A stretch of DNA of 64,000 nt from Capsicum annuum (Eukaryota; Streptophyta; Magnoliopsida; Solanales; Solanaceae), in the NCBI RefSeq assembly GCF_002878395.1, contig NC_061118.1:123768435-123832434 (forward strand), given 5' to 3'. The notes under the pieces are model-generated. The model was not told where the DNA came from. It saw nothing but the letters and a program-made list of their open reading frames with translations, and did no database searches. The position numbers and the translations under genes were made by a program. This document shows positions 22,560 to 34,439 of this stretch, in pieces; positions within the stretch are counted from its first letter, which is position 1; each line of letters begins with the position of its first letter.

Positions 22560-23561
22560 TTCCTAGCTTGCCATATCCAAAATAGACATCACTACCAGCT
22601 CTGTACATACCCTTTTGGTTCTTACCACAAGTATGACAAAGGGTATTAGTTCGGGTATTACTAACACTGCCCTAAGACTTTAAGCCTGGCGCCCTATCTC
22701 AATTACCATCCTAGAACTTAGGAGCTGGAGCACTGGCTAAACAAGGAGCTAGAACTGATTATTTAGGATGGAACTGAGAACGATTTTCTCCCTCAGACTT
22801 AGGCTGAGCAAAGATGTAACTACCTGTTCTTGCTCTCTTATTCTGCTTCTCCCTCACCTTTATTTTTTCTCTTCTATCTATTGAGCATGGGTTACAAGCC
22901 TGGCTATGTTCATGTCACTATTCAACATCACAGACCTACACTTATTGACCATACTATCATTCACCCTAGAGACAAACTTACTCATCTTAGCCGTGCTATC
23001 TGCAACCACATGAGGAACATATCTGGCTAATTGAGTAAACTTAAGAGAATACTCTTTCTCCATGATGTTTCCCTGCCTGAGGTTGATAAATTCTAACACC
23101 TTAGCTTCTATTAGATCTAGGGGAAGAACCTCTCTGGAACGCGGTGACAAACACCTCCTACTCTATGGATCCTGCATCAACTGGTCTTTCTGATTTTCAC
23201 TGTTTAAACTAATGTGAGCAACATCCTTCCACTGATATGCAGCTTGATCAACATTCTCACTAGGAGTAAGCCCCATGATGTCGATAACTTTCTGAACCTA
23301 ATCAAGAAATTCCTGAGGGTCCTCATCTGACTTAAACCCAAAAAAAGATGGAGGGTTTATTCAGGTGAAGTTCCAAATCCTGGAAGCAGCTGAATTGGCC
23401 ACTGGGATGGCAAGAACAACATTCGGTCATTTATTTTGAGCAGAAACTGGCTGAGCAAGAGTAGTGAATGCAGCTCTAAACTCTGCATGAGTGATATGTT
23501 CGCCCAAAAGATCTTTGGGCTGAGGGGCTGACTGATTCCCAGTTCTCTTCTTGGGAGGCAT
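22560..23561 (-). pseudogene. gag remnant of Tekay-3
   Basis: The likely start is the minus-strand ATG at 23,561, giving MPPKKRTGNQSAPQPKDL, an N-terminus style common in these gag proteins. Capsid-region blocks follow: PPSFFGFKSDEDPQEFLD, YQWKDVAHISLNSENQKD and, in an open 90-codon piece at 22,878-23,150, EYSLKFTQLARYVPHVVAD. A decayed zinc knuckle reads YFGYGKLGNRVIDC near 22,570. It is broken by several stops. Confidence 0.82.
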
Positions 23562-23760
23562 GTTTTGTAATGGAAGAGAAAGGGATTAGACTGAGGGATT
23601 AACTTAAGATTATGCTCACTGGCATGACATGAATACTGAAAAATGGGGAACTATTCCTAAAACATCTCATAGCCTCATGTACATAAATTTGGTGTGCAAC
23701 ACACCCATGCACAAGACTCTACTAGATGCGGCTTACAGACTTCCTAAGAAACTATTGAAA

Positions 23761-23778
23761 CTTAGTCTCTAAAACCAA
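23761..23778 (-). other. Primer-binding site of Tekay-3
   Basis: The minus strand reads TTGGTTTTAGAGACTAAG, three bases from the LTR. It matches the initiator-Met-type site TTGGTATCAGAGCC with two changes in the first 12 bases. Confidence 0.75.
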
Positions 23779-23781
23779 GTT

Positions 23782-26416
23782 TTTAATGCCCCGAATCTAG
23801 TACCTAGAATGCTACATGGTGATCATGATGCCGAAGGACCACAAGCAAACCCATGACTGATATCTATAACTATATATTGTATGACATTATGTAAAATGTA
23901 GAAATAATAGACTGGAATATGCCATAAGGTTCAAAATAGATAAAACATACTATTTGAGAGTACGGTATATCAATACCAAAACATGAACTGAAATAAATTG
24001 TCTGAACATACTATAGTCTGAAAGCCTCTAAAACTGAACTATTTGAATAAAGAGTTGATGGGACATGTCCCCAACTAGCTCCAACTACTAAAATAAACTA
24101 AGTAATGACATAATAAAGTAATGATTATGTCCTCGAAGGATGAGGACTCACTGCTAACTATAACTTCTGAGACTAGAATGCTACTCATGCTCTAAAGCTC
24201 GTGCTTCTAAACCTATGGTATAAAGCACCATAGCGCAAATAAATCAGTACGATTGAATATACTGGTATACAAGTTAGGTAGGCTTAATGCATGAGTTTAT
24301 ATGCATGAATAAATTTAGCTAACTAAAAACATGAATGTGAGAATACATGCATGAATATGTGAACTGTATTTGAGATCAAGAAATCACTAAATCTGAATAC
24401 TGGTAACATAGGTTTCGTATAACTGTTGTAATGTTATCTAAATGACTGTGTCTGATACTCCTATTTCTAATGGAACTAGCTGAGTTCTGTATTGAACTAG
24501 GTGACTGTATCTGACAGTCTTGAATTTTGTAGAACTATCTAAGTTCTATTACTGAGACTGGGACTGAGACTGTAACTGTTGCAAGTAGTAATCTAACCGA
24601 CATGCCCCAAATAAAGAAGCAATATAGCTGAGTTGGGGTCCAATATATAACCCCAATTAAAAGGGTGTCAATACCGCACCACTAGTAATGACAAGCTGTG
24701 AGTGATGCCTTATCTAACAAGTACTCTAAGGAGAATGGTGGGACCCTCATCTAACATGTTAAACCATCTCATCAACCATCATCTAACAGGCTAGATGTCT
24801 TAACCAAGACTGGCTACATATTTCTGGAGCACAAGGATTGCTTCTAAGAATCAAACCCTCTACTCGCAGGTGAGTTCCCATCCTTAGGCTCACTCGGTGC
24901 TGAATCGTACTGCCATCGGATTAGGCACTGAATTAATAGTACTGAACTAACAAGACTAAGTTTACTAATTTTTGTTAACTGATGGAGTATGACTGAGATC
25001 TGATAACTGACTAAGATTACTAAGATTACTAAGTTTTCCTGAGTCATAAGACTGACTGAATTCTACTAAACATGACTTGACTGAGATAATCTTACAAATA
25101 TGACACTGTCTCTAGGCACACAGCTAAATTTTTGGGTACAAGTATCCCCAGTACTCAATAGCATGAAACTGACACTCCTAGACACTCCTTGACACATGAT
25201 CATAATCAATAATTCATAGTAAAATCGTCGGAGATATTCATGAAGTATTTGCATACCATAATCTCACACATGAATAGAAGTGCATGTAAACATGTCATAA
25301 TTTCATAAGCCTAATCTCGTGAGCATTACATCAATCCATCACAAAGCATAACAATGACATAGGAGTCATTTGAACTTAAGGGTGAAACATAGGTTCATCA
25401 TTTTTTTCACAATTGAGTCATAAGGCATGTTTCCTATTCTCTTAGACATTTTATGAAACACCTTCCATGCATAACTATAAGCATAGGATTGGATATTTAA
25501 TTAATTAGTCATGGAAGCATAAATCAACATAATTTAGTAGATTTCAATCCACATGCCAGAATTAATTAATGAAAGCACATTTAATGATTCCAACTTGGGT
25601 ATCATACATAACATCAACATGATCGTAATTAATCCACAACTTAAACATCACAATTTAAAATTTAAAATTGGATTCTTGGGCTTCATGGATGAAAGAATTC
25701 CATGAATGAACACTTCACATACTGGGTGGTTGATTTGTTAAAGATTTGTGGAGGAAAGCTTGAATTCTTGACTTGGAATTAAGCACCTAGGGTTTTTTGT
25801 TCTTGAGGATTGATCTTTGAGAGAAATCCTAATTGGATGTTGTGAATGAATAATGAAGTTACGAGTTATTGTCTGGTATAATTAGGGGTTAAAACAGGTG
25901 GAAAATGACCTAAATACCCTTTTAAAAATGACTTTAAATTGTTTAACGGGATATGCGATAGCTGGTACGATGGTTTGTCGCTGGCTCAATGGCCCGTCAT
26001 TCTAACTGTCGCACTTGGGCCAGAATAGGGACACACTACCTTAGTAGCGATAGGTTGGGCGATGGTCCATCGCTAGCTCTACAGTCCATCATCCTGTCTG
26101 TCGTACCTTAGCCAGAAGATTGACTTACTGTCTTAGCTGTGACGGTTTAGGTGATGATCAGTCACTAGCTTGATGGTCCGTCAACCTGCCCTCACACCTG
26201 GGCGGTTCTAACAGATCTCAGTAGAATGTCCATAACTTTCTACTCCGATACCAAATTTGGACGAAATTGGGATTGTTGAATAGCTACTTCAATTTCTCAT
26301 ATGATGAAAAGTCAAAATTGGGGTAATTCTAACTTATTTAAACATTAATCATTTAGGAAATCATCACTAACTTTTCTGGAGACTAGATTTGACTTAAAGA
26401 TGTTCAGGGTATTACA
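23782..26416 (-). repeat. 5' LTR of Tekay-3
   Basis: 2,635 bp, from TTTAATGCCCC to GGGTATTACA, so the coding strand begins TGTAATACCC. It is followed by AAAAC, the probable target duplication. GATGGTCC-type motifs cluster at 25,945-26,200 in U3. Confidence 0.85.
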
Positions 26417-27733
26417 AAAACCATTACTAAGAGACCAATCGATCAACTTTCCATTTATTAAGCAAGGCCATTTAGTGGTGGAATCGTCATACCGACCATA
26501 CTTACACGTTTTTTTGTCCATAGAGAACCATATATAGGTTTAAGGGAACTTCCAAGTGCCCTTCCATTTACCATATTAAATCACTTGGGGGATTCCATGT
26601 ACCCCACATGCATAACCATTTAGCCATTTAACTTTTGAATCCATTTAAACCATGCATAATTCCTTTACAAAGATTTAAAGCAAGCAAGAGTTCCATTAAA
26701 ATTACTTAATGCAATGAAAACATTATTATAAGCATTTTGTAAAATACATTGGGGGCATAATATAACAAAAATAAATTCTAATTACCATTAAACCATTCCC
26801 ATGCAATCAAATAATTCAAAACCACCATTAATGCACATAAGGTAAAAGTAAAACCATGGAAAAACCATATCCAACCATTTAATATCAAAAACCCTAATTC
26901 ATATTTGAAAACCAAAATCATACAATCAATGAAGTCATGAAAACATATATAAAAACCATCATTCTAGATTGAATGAACAATGAGGGAAGAGAACATTCCT
27001 TAAACCAAGATGATGATGGAAAGAGATCATAAAGACAAGCCCAAATTAATTCTATAGTTGAAACCCTAGCTTCCCTTGCCCAAAAAACTTTGCAAAGAAT
27101 TATTTAGTGTTTTAGAAGAGTTTAAGTGTTAATGAATAGAATAATAAGGTAAATAAACTCCCAAGTAGGTTAGAAGTCATGGGACCATATTAGGATAAGT
27201 GAGAAAATATCCAAAATATGCCCATTTAAGTTGCACAAAAATCTCGTCACGGGGATACGACTGACCCTCACGAGTCATACCCTTCAATATGATTAGAACC
27301 CTCTACTCGTGTCCTATCCTTAACCTTTGGATCCAATACTGTCTTGCAAATGATTCATCCAACCATGTCGTATCTGAAGCATACGATCTGTACACTTCAT
27401 CCTTACCCCTGACAGATTAAACCCAAGGAAGATTTAGACATTTTTCACCACATGAGTCCATGGTATGACTCGTACCCTGGCTTACGACTAACGGTGAGCC
27501 TCTCATACTCAGATATAACCTAACTAACTACATCTAAGCTTAAATTAAGGAACCAAATGATTCGTACCCACCAATAATACTCATACCCCTAAGTAGTATT
27601 AATTTCAGTAACCAAAATCCATTCCACCAACAAACACTTATCAACATACAACAAGACCCTACCATTCATATCGCATCATAAGACTCATTCCCATGATTCG
27701 TATTGGGTCCAGAGACCAAAATTCTAGGAAATT
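26417..27733 (-). repeat. Tekay-1-type LTR, right half (unit B)
   Basis: Continuation of the LTR interrupted at 18,266; matches 33,080-34,388. U3 contains ACGACTC/GAGTCRT motifs at 27,255-27,720. It ends at the B/C junction GGAAATTTTCTAGAAG. Confidence 0.78.
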
Positions 27734-28020
27734 TTCTAGAAGTGAAAAGTTTATCAAAGGTTGTGCCCAAGTCATAATGAGCACTTTTTGGAAATGTTGG
27801 GAATAAAATTTCTTTTGATTAAAAATGTATTTTATTAAATCAGTTTTATTAATGATATTTTAAAATCCTAATTTAATTACGATTACTTATATAGTTATTT
27901 AATACTAAGAACAAAATGGATAAAAAGGTATTATTATACTCTCCCAATTTATTAAAATGGCCTAGTAGAATGAAACATCTATTTTTGATATATCAACCAA
28001 GTAAAATGAAACATGTGCAG

Positions 28021-28380
28021 TGCTCTCTTCATTTCAGTTTGGGTATTTGGTTTTAATTTGAAATGAACAAAAAAAGTAACGAAAATATTTAAATATACAA
28101 AGTTGTCCTTTAATTTTGTGATTCTAAACATATCTTATTAGAGTTTCAATTAAAAAGTTGCCAAAAAAGATTCTTTATTAAAGTATAAAAAGGAATTAAG
28201 ATAATTTAATTTACCTTTATTTAGACAAATAAACCTCTATACAATTAAGAAATCAATACAAATTGATATTACATAAGTAATGGCAATATTAGTGGAAATA
28301 CATCTTACTTTCTTAGGATAATTGATTTCTTAAGGTCATCTCGAATCTAAAATATCATATACTATGGACTAGATGGAGTA
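28021..28380. mobile_element. Stowaway-like MITE, copy in unit C
   Basis: Same 360 bp element as at 9,330 and 13,877, ending CTAGATGGAGTA. Confidence 0.45.
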
Positions 28381-28770
28381 TTGATTACCCTTTCAATTAT
28401 TTGTAATTATATAATTTTTTGATAAATTTAGGCAACTTTATAACCACATTTCATTTTATTGCTCAATCATTTTCTATATCTTACTAATTACTCTCATTCA
28501 TTTTAATTTATTTGATACTTTTAATTGTTCAAAATTCATTTTTATTAGTTTTTGAAGCTAATTTAATTTGGAACAACTAAATATTTTTTAATTCTTTTTT
28601 ATACATTTAGGCATAACGTATATATACATAAAGTAAATTAGTTCTTTAGATTTATTTAATGAGTTTAGTTAATTATTTTAAATGCTATGTCTAAATCACC
28701 ATATTTAATTAGCATAAAAATTATTGCCCACAATATTATATACGTTTTATTAATTATGCAGTAAAATAAT

Positions 28771-28830
28771 GTATATATTTATACATACATAAATACATAT
28801 ATACATACATACATATATACATACATACAA

Positions 28831-28863
<33 letters not shown>
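28771..28863. repeat. Compound microsatellite (TACA/TA/GT)
   Basis: TACA, TA and GT runs in the same place as 10,076-10,145 of unit A, but with a different make-up. Confidence 0.9.
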
Positions 28864-29376
28864 CATTTGGTTTTAACTGATTTTGGAGATGATATTACTT
28901 TATCACTTTCCCTGAGTTACATGCTAGTGCTTATCCCATTGATTATCCAAGGATGCTTCATGGTTTCATGATATAGGGTCCGAAAACTTTTCTGTTGCTT
29001 TGTGCATCGTTAGGTGGTTGAGCATATTTTTTAAGTTGGCGTGAAGTGGTGAGCTTCCATCCTTTGAAAGGCCTTGTCATTTCATCATTCTTTTATTATT
29101 ATCATAGTACTTTTTGATTCTTTTTGGTCATTGTTGGAGACATGTACCGACTTAGAGGTTATTCTTGTTTTAGAGGTTTTCATGGAAAAATATGGGTTGT
29201 TTGTTTGTTTGACTCTTAGTCATCATTGAGTTATTTATTCATATTCTTATTACGATTTAATCGACTTCCGCTTTATTGTCAATATTGTAATCTTGAGGTT
29301 ATGTTAAGGGGCTGGTTTCTGGTCCATCGTGGGCTTGAGATATCCATCACGATTAGGTCCTTGTTCAGATCATGAT
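28864..29376 (+). repeat. Tekay-like LTR end (+), unit C
   Basis: Matches 10,147-10,670, with TTACATGCTAGTGCTTATCC, GACTTAGAGGTTATT and the terminal GGGCTTGAGATATCCATCAC block. Confidence 0.65.
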
Positions 29377-29664
29377 AGTAGTACCCAACTAATATCAGAA
29401 AGTTAAGGCTTAGGATCAAATAAATCTTTAAGGGTGAAATGTAGGTTAATGGACGGGCAGGAACTATTTTGGCCAAGAATAGTGACAATCTTCCCTAAGC
29501 GCTTTAATACATCACATTAACATTATTCTCTCTCTATTCACAACTAATTTCCTCGACTTTTATCTACAAACTTCTTTTATTGTGCCCCCTCCCATTAAGC
29601 TCATTTACAAATACATAGTAAGGAGTATGATCTATCACACATGCTTATATTTTTAGACAATTAG
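29377..29664 (-). other. Athila 3' noncoding fragment (unit C)
   Basis: Same fragment as in units A and B, fused at about 29,665 to the middle of an Athila LTR. Confidence 0.6.
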
Positions 29665-30892
29665 TTAAAAATACCCCAAATAGGGTGTATTACATATATT
29701 TCTATCCTAAACATAAATCATAACTTTATTCAATTAGAACATTACAATCCTATTCCATTAACCCCATGTTCTACCTATCATTCATCCTTCCAGGTTCATA
29801 ATAGAGTTATGCATGTATTCCAAGGGCTACGAATCCTTAAAATAGAAATAAAAAAGGATAAATAAACAACTAACAATGATAAATAATCAAAACCAATTCA
29901 ATTAATGACAAGAGTACTCATGTTCTTGGCCTTAACCCCGAAAAAGGGTGTTTAGCAAATGGACATACACGCAACGACAATCAATGAAGCCATGATATAA
30001 TCCATAAATAAACTATAGTAATGGAAAAAACCCCTAATTAAAGGCTCTTCAATTGTGTTTCAAATACCCAAGGTAGTTCAATGTGGTTATATATGTGCTT
30101 AAGTTTACTATTTATAGTAGCACCAAAGCTACAGATTTTGACATAGTAGCGTGTCACGCTCCTATCACGTGGCCTAGGGTATGTGGCACATTTCTATAGC
30201 TGTGAGATAATCTAAATAAAATATTTGGATGTCCCCAAAGACATGGCATGGCCCTAACATTGTTCCTAAAGACCATGGCATGCCAATGAGTCACTAAATT
30301 CCAGATTTGGTCACATTGTACCCCATGCTTTTGGTTCTTTTTTCCTTGCTTTGTTGTGGCTTTTTCTCTTGATTTACATATTTTATATTAACCATATAGC
30401 ATCTTAATAAACAAATAAACCATCCTACAACTTCAAATACCACAAATTTAAATCTGAAAACACAATCGAATGCAACATGATAACTAGGAAGGAACACAGC
30501 TCAAGCTAAGAGTACTAGTTTTGGCGTTTATACTTTAACTTAATGTTTTGTCTCTTCTCTTGTTTCAATTGAATATTAGACACTATAAAAAAACTATTCC
30601 ATAGATAATTACACCATTAAACCATTGGTAAATCATTTCAAACACTATAATCCATCGAGATTAACTAGAAAAACACATAGCTCAAGCTAGTAACACTAGT
30701 TTTCCCTTCTAAACTCTAGGTGACCAAATTTATTCTAAACTTGTTTGAAACACACAAACATTATGATCAAGTAGATTAAGACTTAGATGCTCAATTATAT
30801 CATTAACCACTTATTAAACACACAAGAAGTCCTAAATATGGCAAAACAAACATAGATAACGACACTTAGGTGTATAAATCAACCTAAGATCA
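29665..30892 (-). repeat. Partial 3' LTR of Athila-2 (unit C)
   Basis: Matches 53,790-55,005 and ends CTAAGATCA at 30,892. It is followed by the minus-strand polypurine tract TAAGTATGGGGTGG at 30,893-30,906. About 440 bp of the U5 side is missing. Confidence 0.75.
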
Positions 30893-31984
30893 CCACCCCA
30901 TACTTAAAGCTTTGTTCGCCCTCGAACAACTCTCCACTTAAGCAGGAAGATCAAAGAAGACTTCAAGACTATTACTACAAGAAATACACTTAAGCTAGCA
31001 CTAAAATGACTATATAGATAGCACGTTTCATACACCAGCATGTCTTGTACAATTGAGAACTCAAAAATAATACATCAAAACATCCTAACCTCAAGAATTG
31101 ACTCACCAAGTTAGCAAACTCATGCATATTAATCAGCCACAGAGATCATACAATTCACATAACTATCATCAAACATATGCCAGCCACTTAAGAGAGTTAC
31201 CCATATTCACTCAATAGATATAATTATCACAAGAATGGGTATAAGAATCAAATTGTGCGAACTCTCACAAAGAATTCACAGGTTACAAATGATGAACCAT
31301 AGCTTGCCCTTAGTGTAGTACTCTACTCATATTAGAATGTCAAGGCTTAGGATCAAATTGGTTTTAAAGAGTTGTAATGTAGGATAAAGGATAAGCAAGA
31401 ACTATTTTGGACCAGAATAGTGACTATCTTCCCTAATGCTTTAATACGTCATATGCACATTAAGCTTTCTCTATTCACAACTAATTTCCTCCACTTCAAT
31501 CTACGCACATCTTTTGTTATGACCCTCTCATTAAGATCATTCACAAGTACATAGTAGAGAGTATGCTCTATCATACATGCTTAGATTTTTACATACTTTT
31601 CTTTCTTTTTATTATGAAACTCCCATCATAACTTATCACGGTTTCAACTCAAATAGCTAATATCTTAGGGCTTCACTTTCACCTTTTTCCTTCTTATTTT
31701 TTTTTACTCCTCAAACTCATTAATTTTCAACTAATGCGCTTACGACCTTTGGATAAAATTAAGGTTAATCAAGGAATGAGAACATGATACATACAAAGCT
31801 ACCAAAGAACACATGCTAAAACCTCAACAGAACTAACTAGGATTATAAAAATGGGTAGATAAAAGAGGTTAAAATCATGGCTATCAAAGAATTGCCTATA
31901 TCATCTCTTGAACCCACTCTCTTAATTTTACTTTGCAAACACACAAGGCAATTTATAGACATCACATTCAATAAGGAATACACA
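30893..31984 (-). other. 3' noncoding region of Athila-2, left piece
   Basis: Aligns with 1,285-2,355 of Athila-1. It ends GGAATACACA, where Tekay-1 begins; the continuation is at 41,322 (ACCTCACTTCACACTTGATACATGCTC-type sequence, matching 2,385-2,415). Confidence 0.7.
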
Positions 31985-32733
31985 TGACACGATCCGACCG
32001 GGGACCTTGTCGTAAAGGGCATCCCATGTTTGACCGGGACCGGAGACCACACCCATTACCCTACCCAACCTCCTACCGCCTGCCCTAAGTTGGGTGAATT
32101 TCGAGCATATAACGAGATAGTATAATTTTACAAATGAAGACTCTGCGATAGGATCATAACCGTGATTGGCCTAACCGAGTCCAACCATCCCACACCAACC
32201 GCCCAACTATACCAAACTATTCCAAAGGCCATAAACTAGGCCATAACACAATACATACAAAAACATGATATAATTAATCCTAAAATAAAATATGATGGAA
32301 CAGTGAAAAATTATTTCTAATGATGTTAGCCCACCATCTTATTCCAATGACAAGGGCGACACCAATACCAATCCCATCTATTCTAACACATAGCAGTACG
32401 ACAAAGCCTCTAACCAAAAGAGTAATAAAATCTGGTTAGGACATGCCCCAGCCATGGCCAAAACAAATATCTAAGATAAAATCAAAGTGTCTAGAAATAT
32501 CCATAACATGAAATGGAGCCTTCTGAAAGTATGAAAGCTAACCGCATCAATAAAAATGCTTATTCCCCAGTCAATCACTATGTAGGAGGAGTAGAATGAC
32601 CGGTTCCTTTCATAGAGTGGGTATACAGTTGCTATTAGACAGGTTAGCAGGTGAACGCTACCATGATCTTAGGATAAGGATAAAATAATGACATTTATAA
32701 AGCCAAGTAAAACCATCAATATGCACACAACCA

Positions 32734-32759
32734 TACATATATATATATATATAAATATA
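32734..32759. repeat. TA microsatellite in the Tekay-1 LTR
   Basis: About ten TA units after CCATACA, the same LTR position as the TA run near 17,921-17,943. Confidence 0.85.
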
Positions 32760-34331
32760 ACCATGCAGGAAACAGGACCAGGTTTAGCATGCATTTAAAA
32801 CCTTTACCTGGGCTGTGTAGCTTTGCCATCCTAATCCAACCATGGGCTATATGGGTTCAGCTCCCCATGCTAAAAGAGCCTTGGTGCATGTAGTTACACA
32901 ACCAGGGAAGTTAGCATGGGATGACGAGTAAATCCCCCAAAATATAGTATGACATCATGCCTATGGTCACCAAGACAAACGTCACATCAGAAAATATGAG
33001 TTTCTAGTTTTGATCCCTCTGGGACCTCTACCTTCCAAGGTTTTGCTACAATAGAATCCCACCATTATGTTCCATTTAAAACCATTATCAAGTGACTAAT
33101 CAATCTATTTACCGTTTATTAACCAAGGCCATTTAGTGGTGGAATCGTCATACCGACGATACTTGAAAGTTTTTTTTGTCCATAGCGAACCATATAAAGG
33201 TTTAAGAGGACTTCCAAGTGCCCTTCCATTTACCATATTAATTCACTTGGGGGATTCCATATACCCCACATGTATAACCATTTAGCCATTTAACGTTCAA
33301 AGCCATTTAAACCATGCATAATTCATTTACTAATATTTAAAACAAGCAAGAGTTCCATTAAAATTACTCAATTCAACGAAAACATTATTATAGGCATTTT
33401 GTCAAACATATTGGGGGCATAATACCAATTTGAATTACCATTACACAATTCCCATGCAATCCAATAATTCAAAAACACTATTAATGCACATAAGACAAAA
33501 TAAAAACCATGGAAAAACTATATCCAACCATTTAATATCAAAACCCCCAATTCATATTTGGAAACAAAAATAATACACTCAATGAAGTCATGAAAACATT
33601 TATAAAAATCATGATTCTAGATAGAATTAACAATGAGGGAGGAGAACGTGCCTTAAACCAAAATGATGATGGAAAGAGATCACCAAGACAAGCCCAAATT
33701 AATCCTATAGTTGAAACCCTAGCTTCTCTTGCCCAAAAAGCTTTGGAGAGAATTATTGAGTGTTTTAGAAGAGTTTCTAAGTGTTAATGAATAGAATAAT
33801 AGGGTAAATATCCTCCCAAGTAGGTTAGAAGTCATGGGACCTTATTAGGATAAGTGGGGAAATGTCCAAAATATGCCCACTTAAGTTGCACCAAAATCCC
33901 ATCACGGGGATACGACTGACCCGCATGAGTCATACCCTCCAATATGGTTGGTACCCTCCACTCGTATCCTAGCCTCAACCTTTGGATCCAACACTATCAA
34001 GAAAATGATTCATACAACCAGGTCGTATCTGAAGCATACGATCAGTACCCTTCATCCTTACCCGTGATAGATTAAACCCAAGAAAGATTTAGACACTGTT
34101 TACTACACGAGTCAATGGTATAGTCATACACTGGCTTACGACTAATAGTGAGCCTCTCGTACTCAGATCCAACCTAAGTAACCAAGTCTAAGCTTAAATT
34201 AAGGAACCAAACGATTCGTAGCCACCAATATGACTCATACCCCTAAGTCGTATCAATTCTAGTGACCAAAATCCATCCCACCAACCAACATTGATCAACA
34301 TACGACAAGACCCTACCATTCGTTCCGCATC

Positions 34332-34357
34332 ATACGACTCATTCCCATGAGTCGTAT
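34332..34357. promoter_or_regulatory. Perfect 11 bp inverted repeat in U3 of Tekay-1
   Basis: ATACGACTCAT, loop TCCC, ATGAGTCGTAT. It lies about 60 bp inside the U3 end. Related but decayed versions are at 13,530-13,560, 27,670-27,705 and 41,230-41,260. Confidence 0.65.
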
Positions 34358-34417
34358 TGGGTCCAGAGACAAAAATTTTAGGAATTTTTCTAAGGGTCAA
34401 AACCTAGGTTGCTATAG

Positions 34418-34430
34418 TCTCCCCCAATAG
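34418..34430 (-). other. Polypurine tract of Tekay-1
   Basis: The minus strand reads CTATTGGGGGAGA immediately inside the 3' LTR. Confidence 0.75.
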
Positions 34431-34439
34431 GAACATTCG

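Larger units (their letters stand above)
18267..26416 (-). mobile_element. Tekay-3: nested chromovirus-like LTR retrotransposon lacking integrase
   Basis: Two LTRs (18,267-20,855 and 23,782-26,416) flank a minus-strand gag-PR-RT-RNase H remnant with an initiator-Met-type PBS. The host LTR is split cleanly: TTTAAAAT ends the left flank and AAAACCATTACTAAG starts the right flank, giving a probable 5 bp target duplication AAAAT/AAAAC. Integrase and chromodomain are absent; the RNase H region abuts the 3' LTR directly. The RT active site is mutated. The element is therefore non-autonomous now. It is younger than the tandem duplication because copies A and C lack it. Confidence 0.88.
13589..27733. 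repeat. Tandem segmental duplication, copy B (with nested Tekay-3)
   Basis: Same order as copy C. It lacks the segment matching about 28,612-29,285 (junction near 14,462). It contains Tekay-3 at 18,267-26,416. Without the nested element its length is about 6.0 kb, which agrees with copy C minus 0.68 kb. Confidence 0.8.
27734..34388. repeat. Tandem segmental duplication, copy C
   Basis: The most complete copy. It starts TTCTAGAAGTGAAAAG like copy B and ends inside the U3 of the left Tekay-1 LTR at GGAATTTTTCTAAGGG, where the sequence runs on into the rest of Tekay-1. The A/B and B/C junctions join exactly these two places at a shared TTTTCTA. Confidence 0.8.
31985..34418 (-). repeat. 3' LTR of Tekay-1
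   Basis: 2.4 kb, from TGACACGATCC to CTATAGT. It contains a TA microsatellite at 32,734-32,759 and a U3 rich in TACGACTC/GAGTCGTA motifs (33,900-34,360). ORFs inside (33,590-33,787 and 34,194-34,400) show no domain. Confidence 0.85.

Noticed and set aside
25066..25254. ORF almost identical to one at 19,543-19,734
   Set aside because: Both lie in the two LTRs of Tekay-3 within the near-identical tract; the match reflects LTR identity, not a gene pair.
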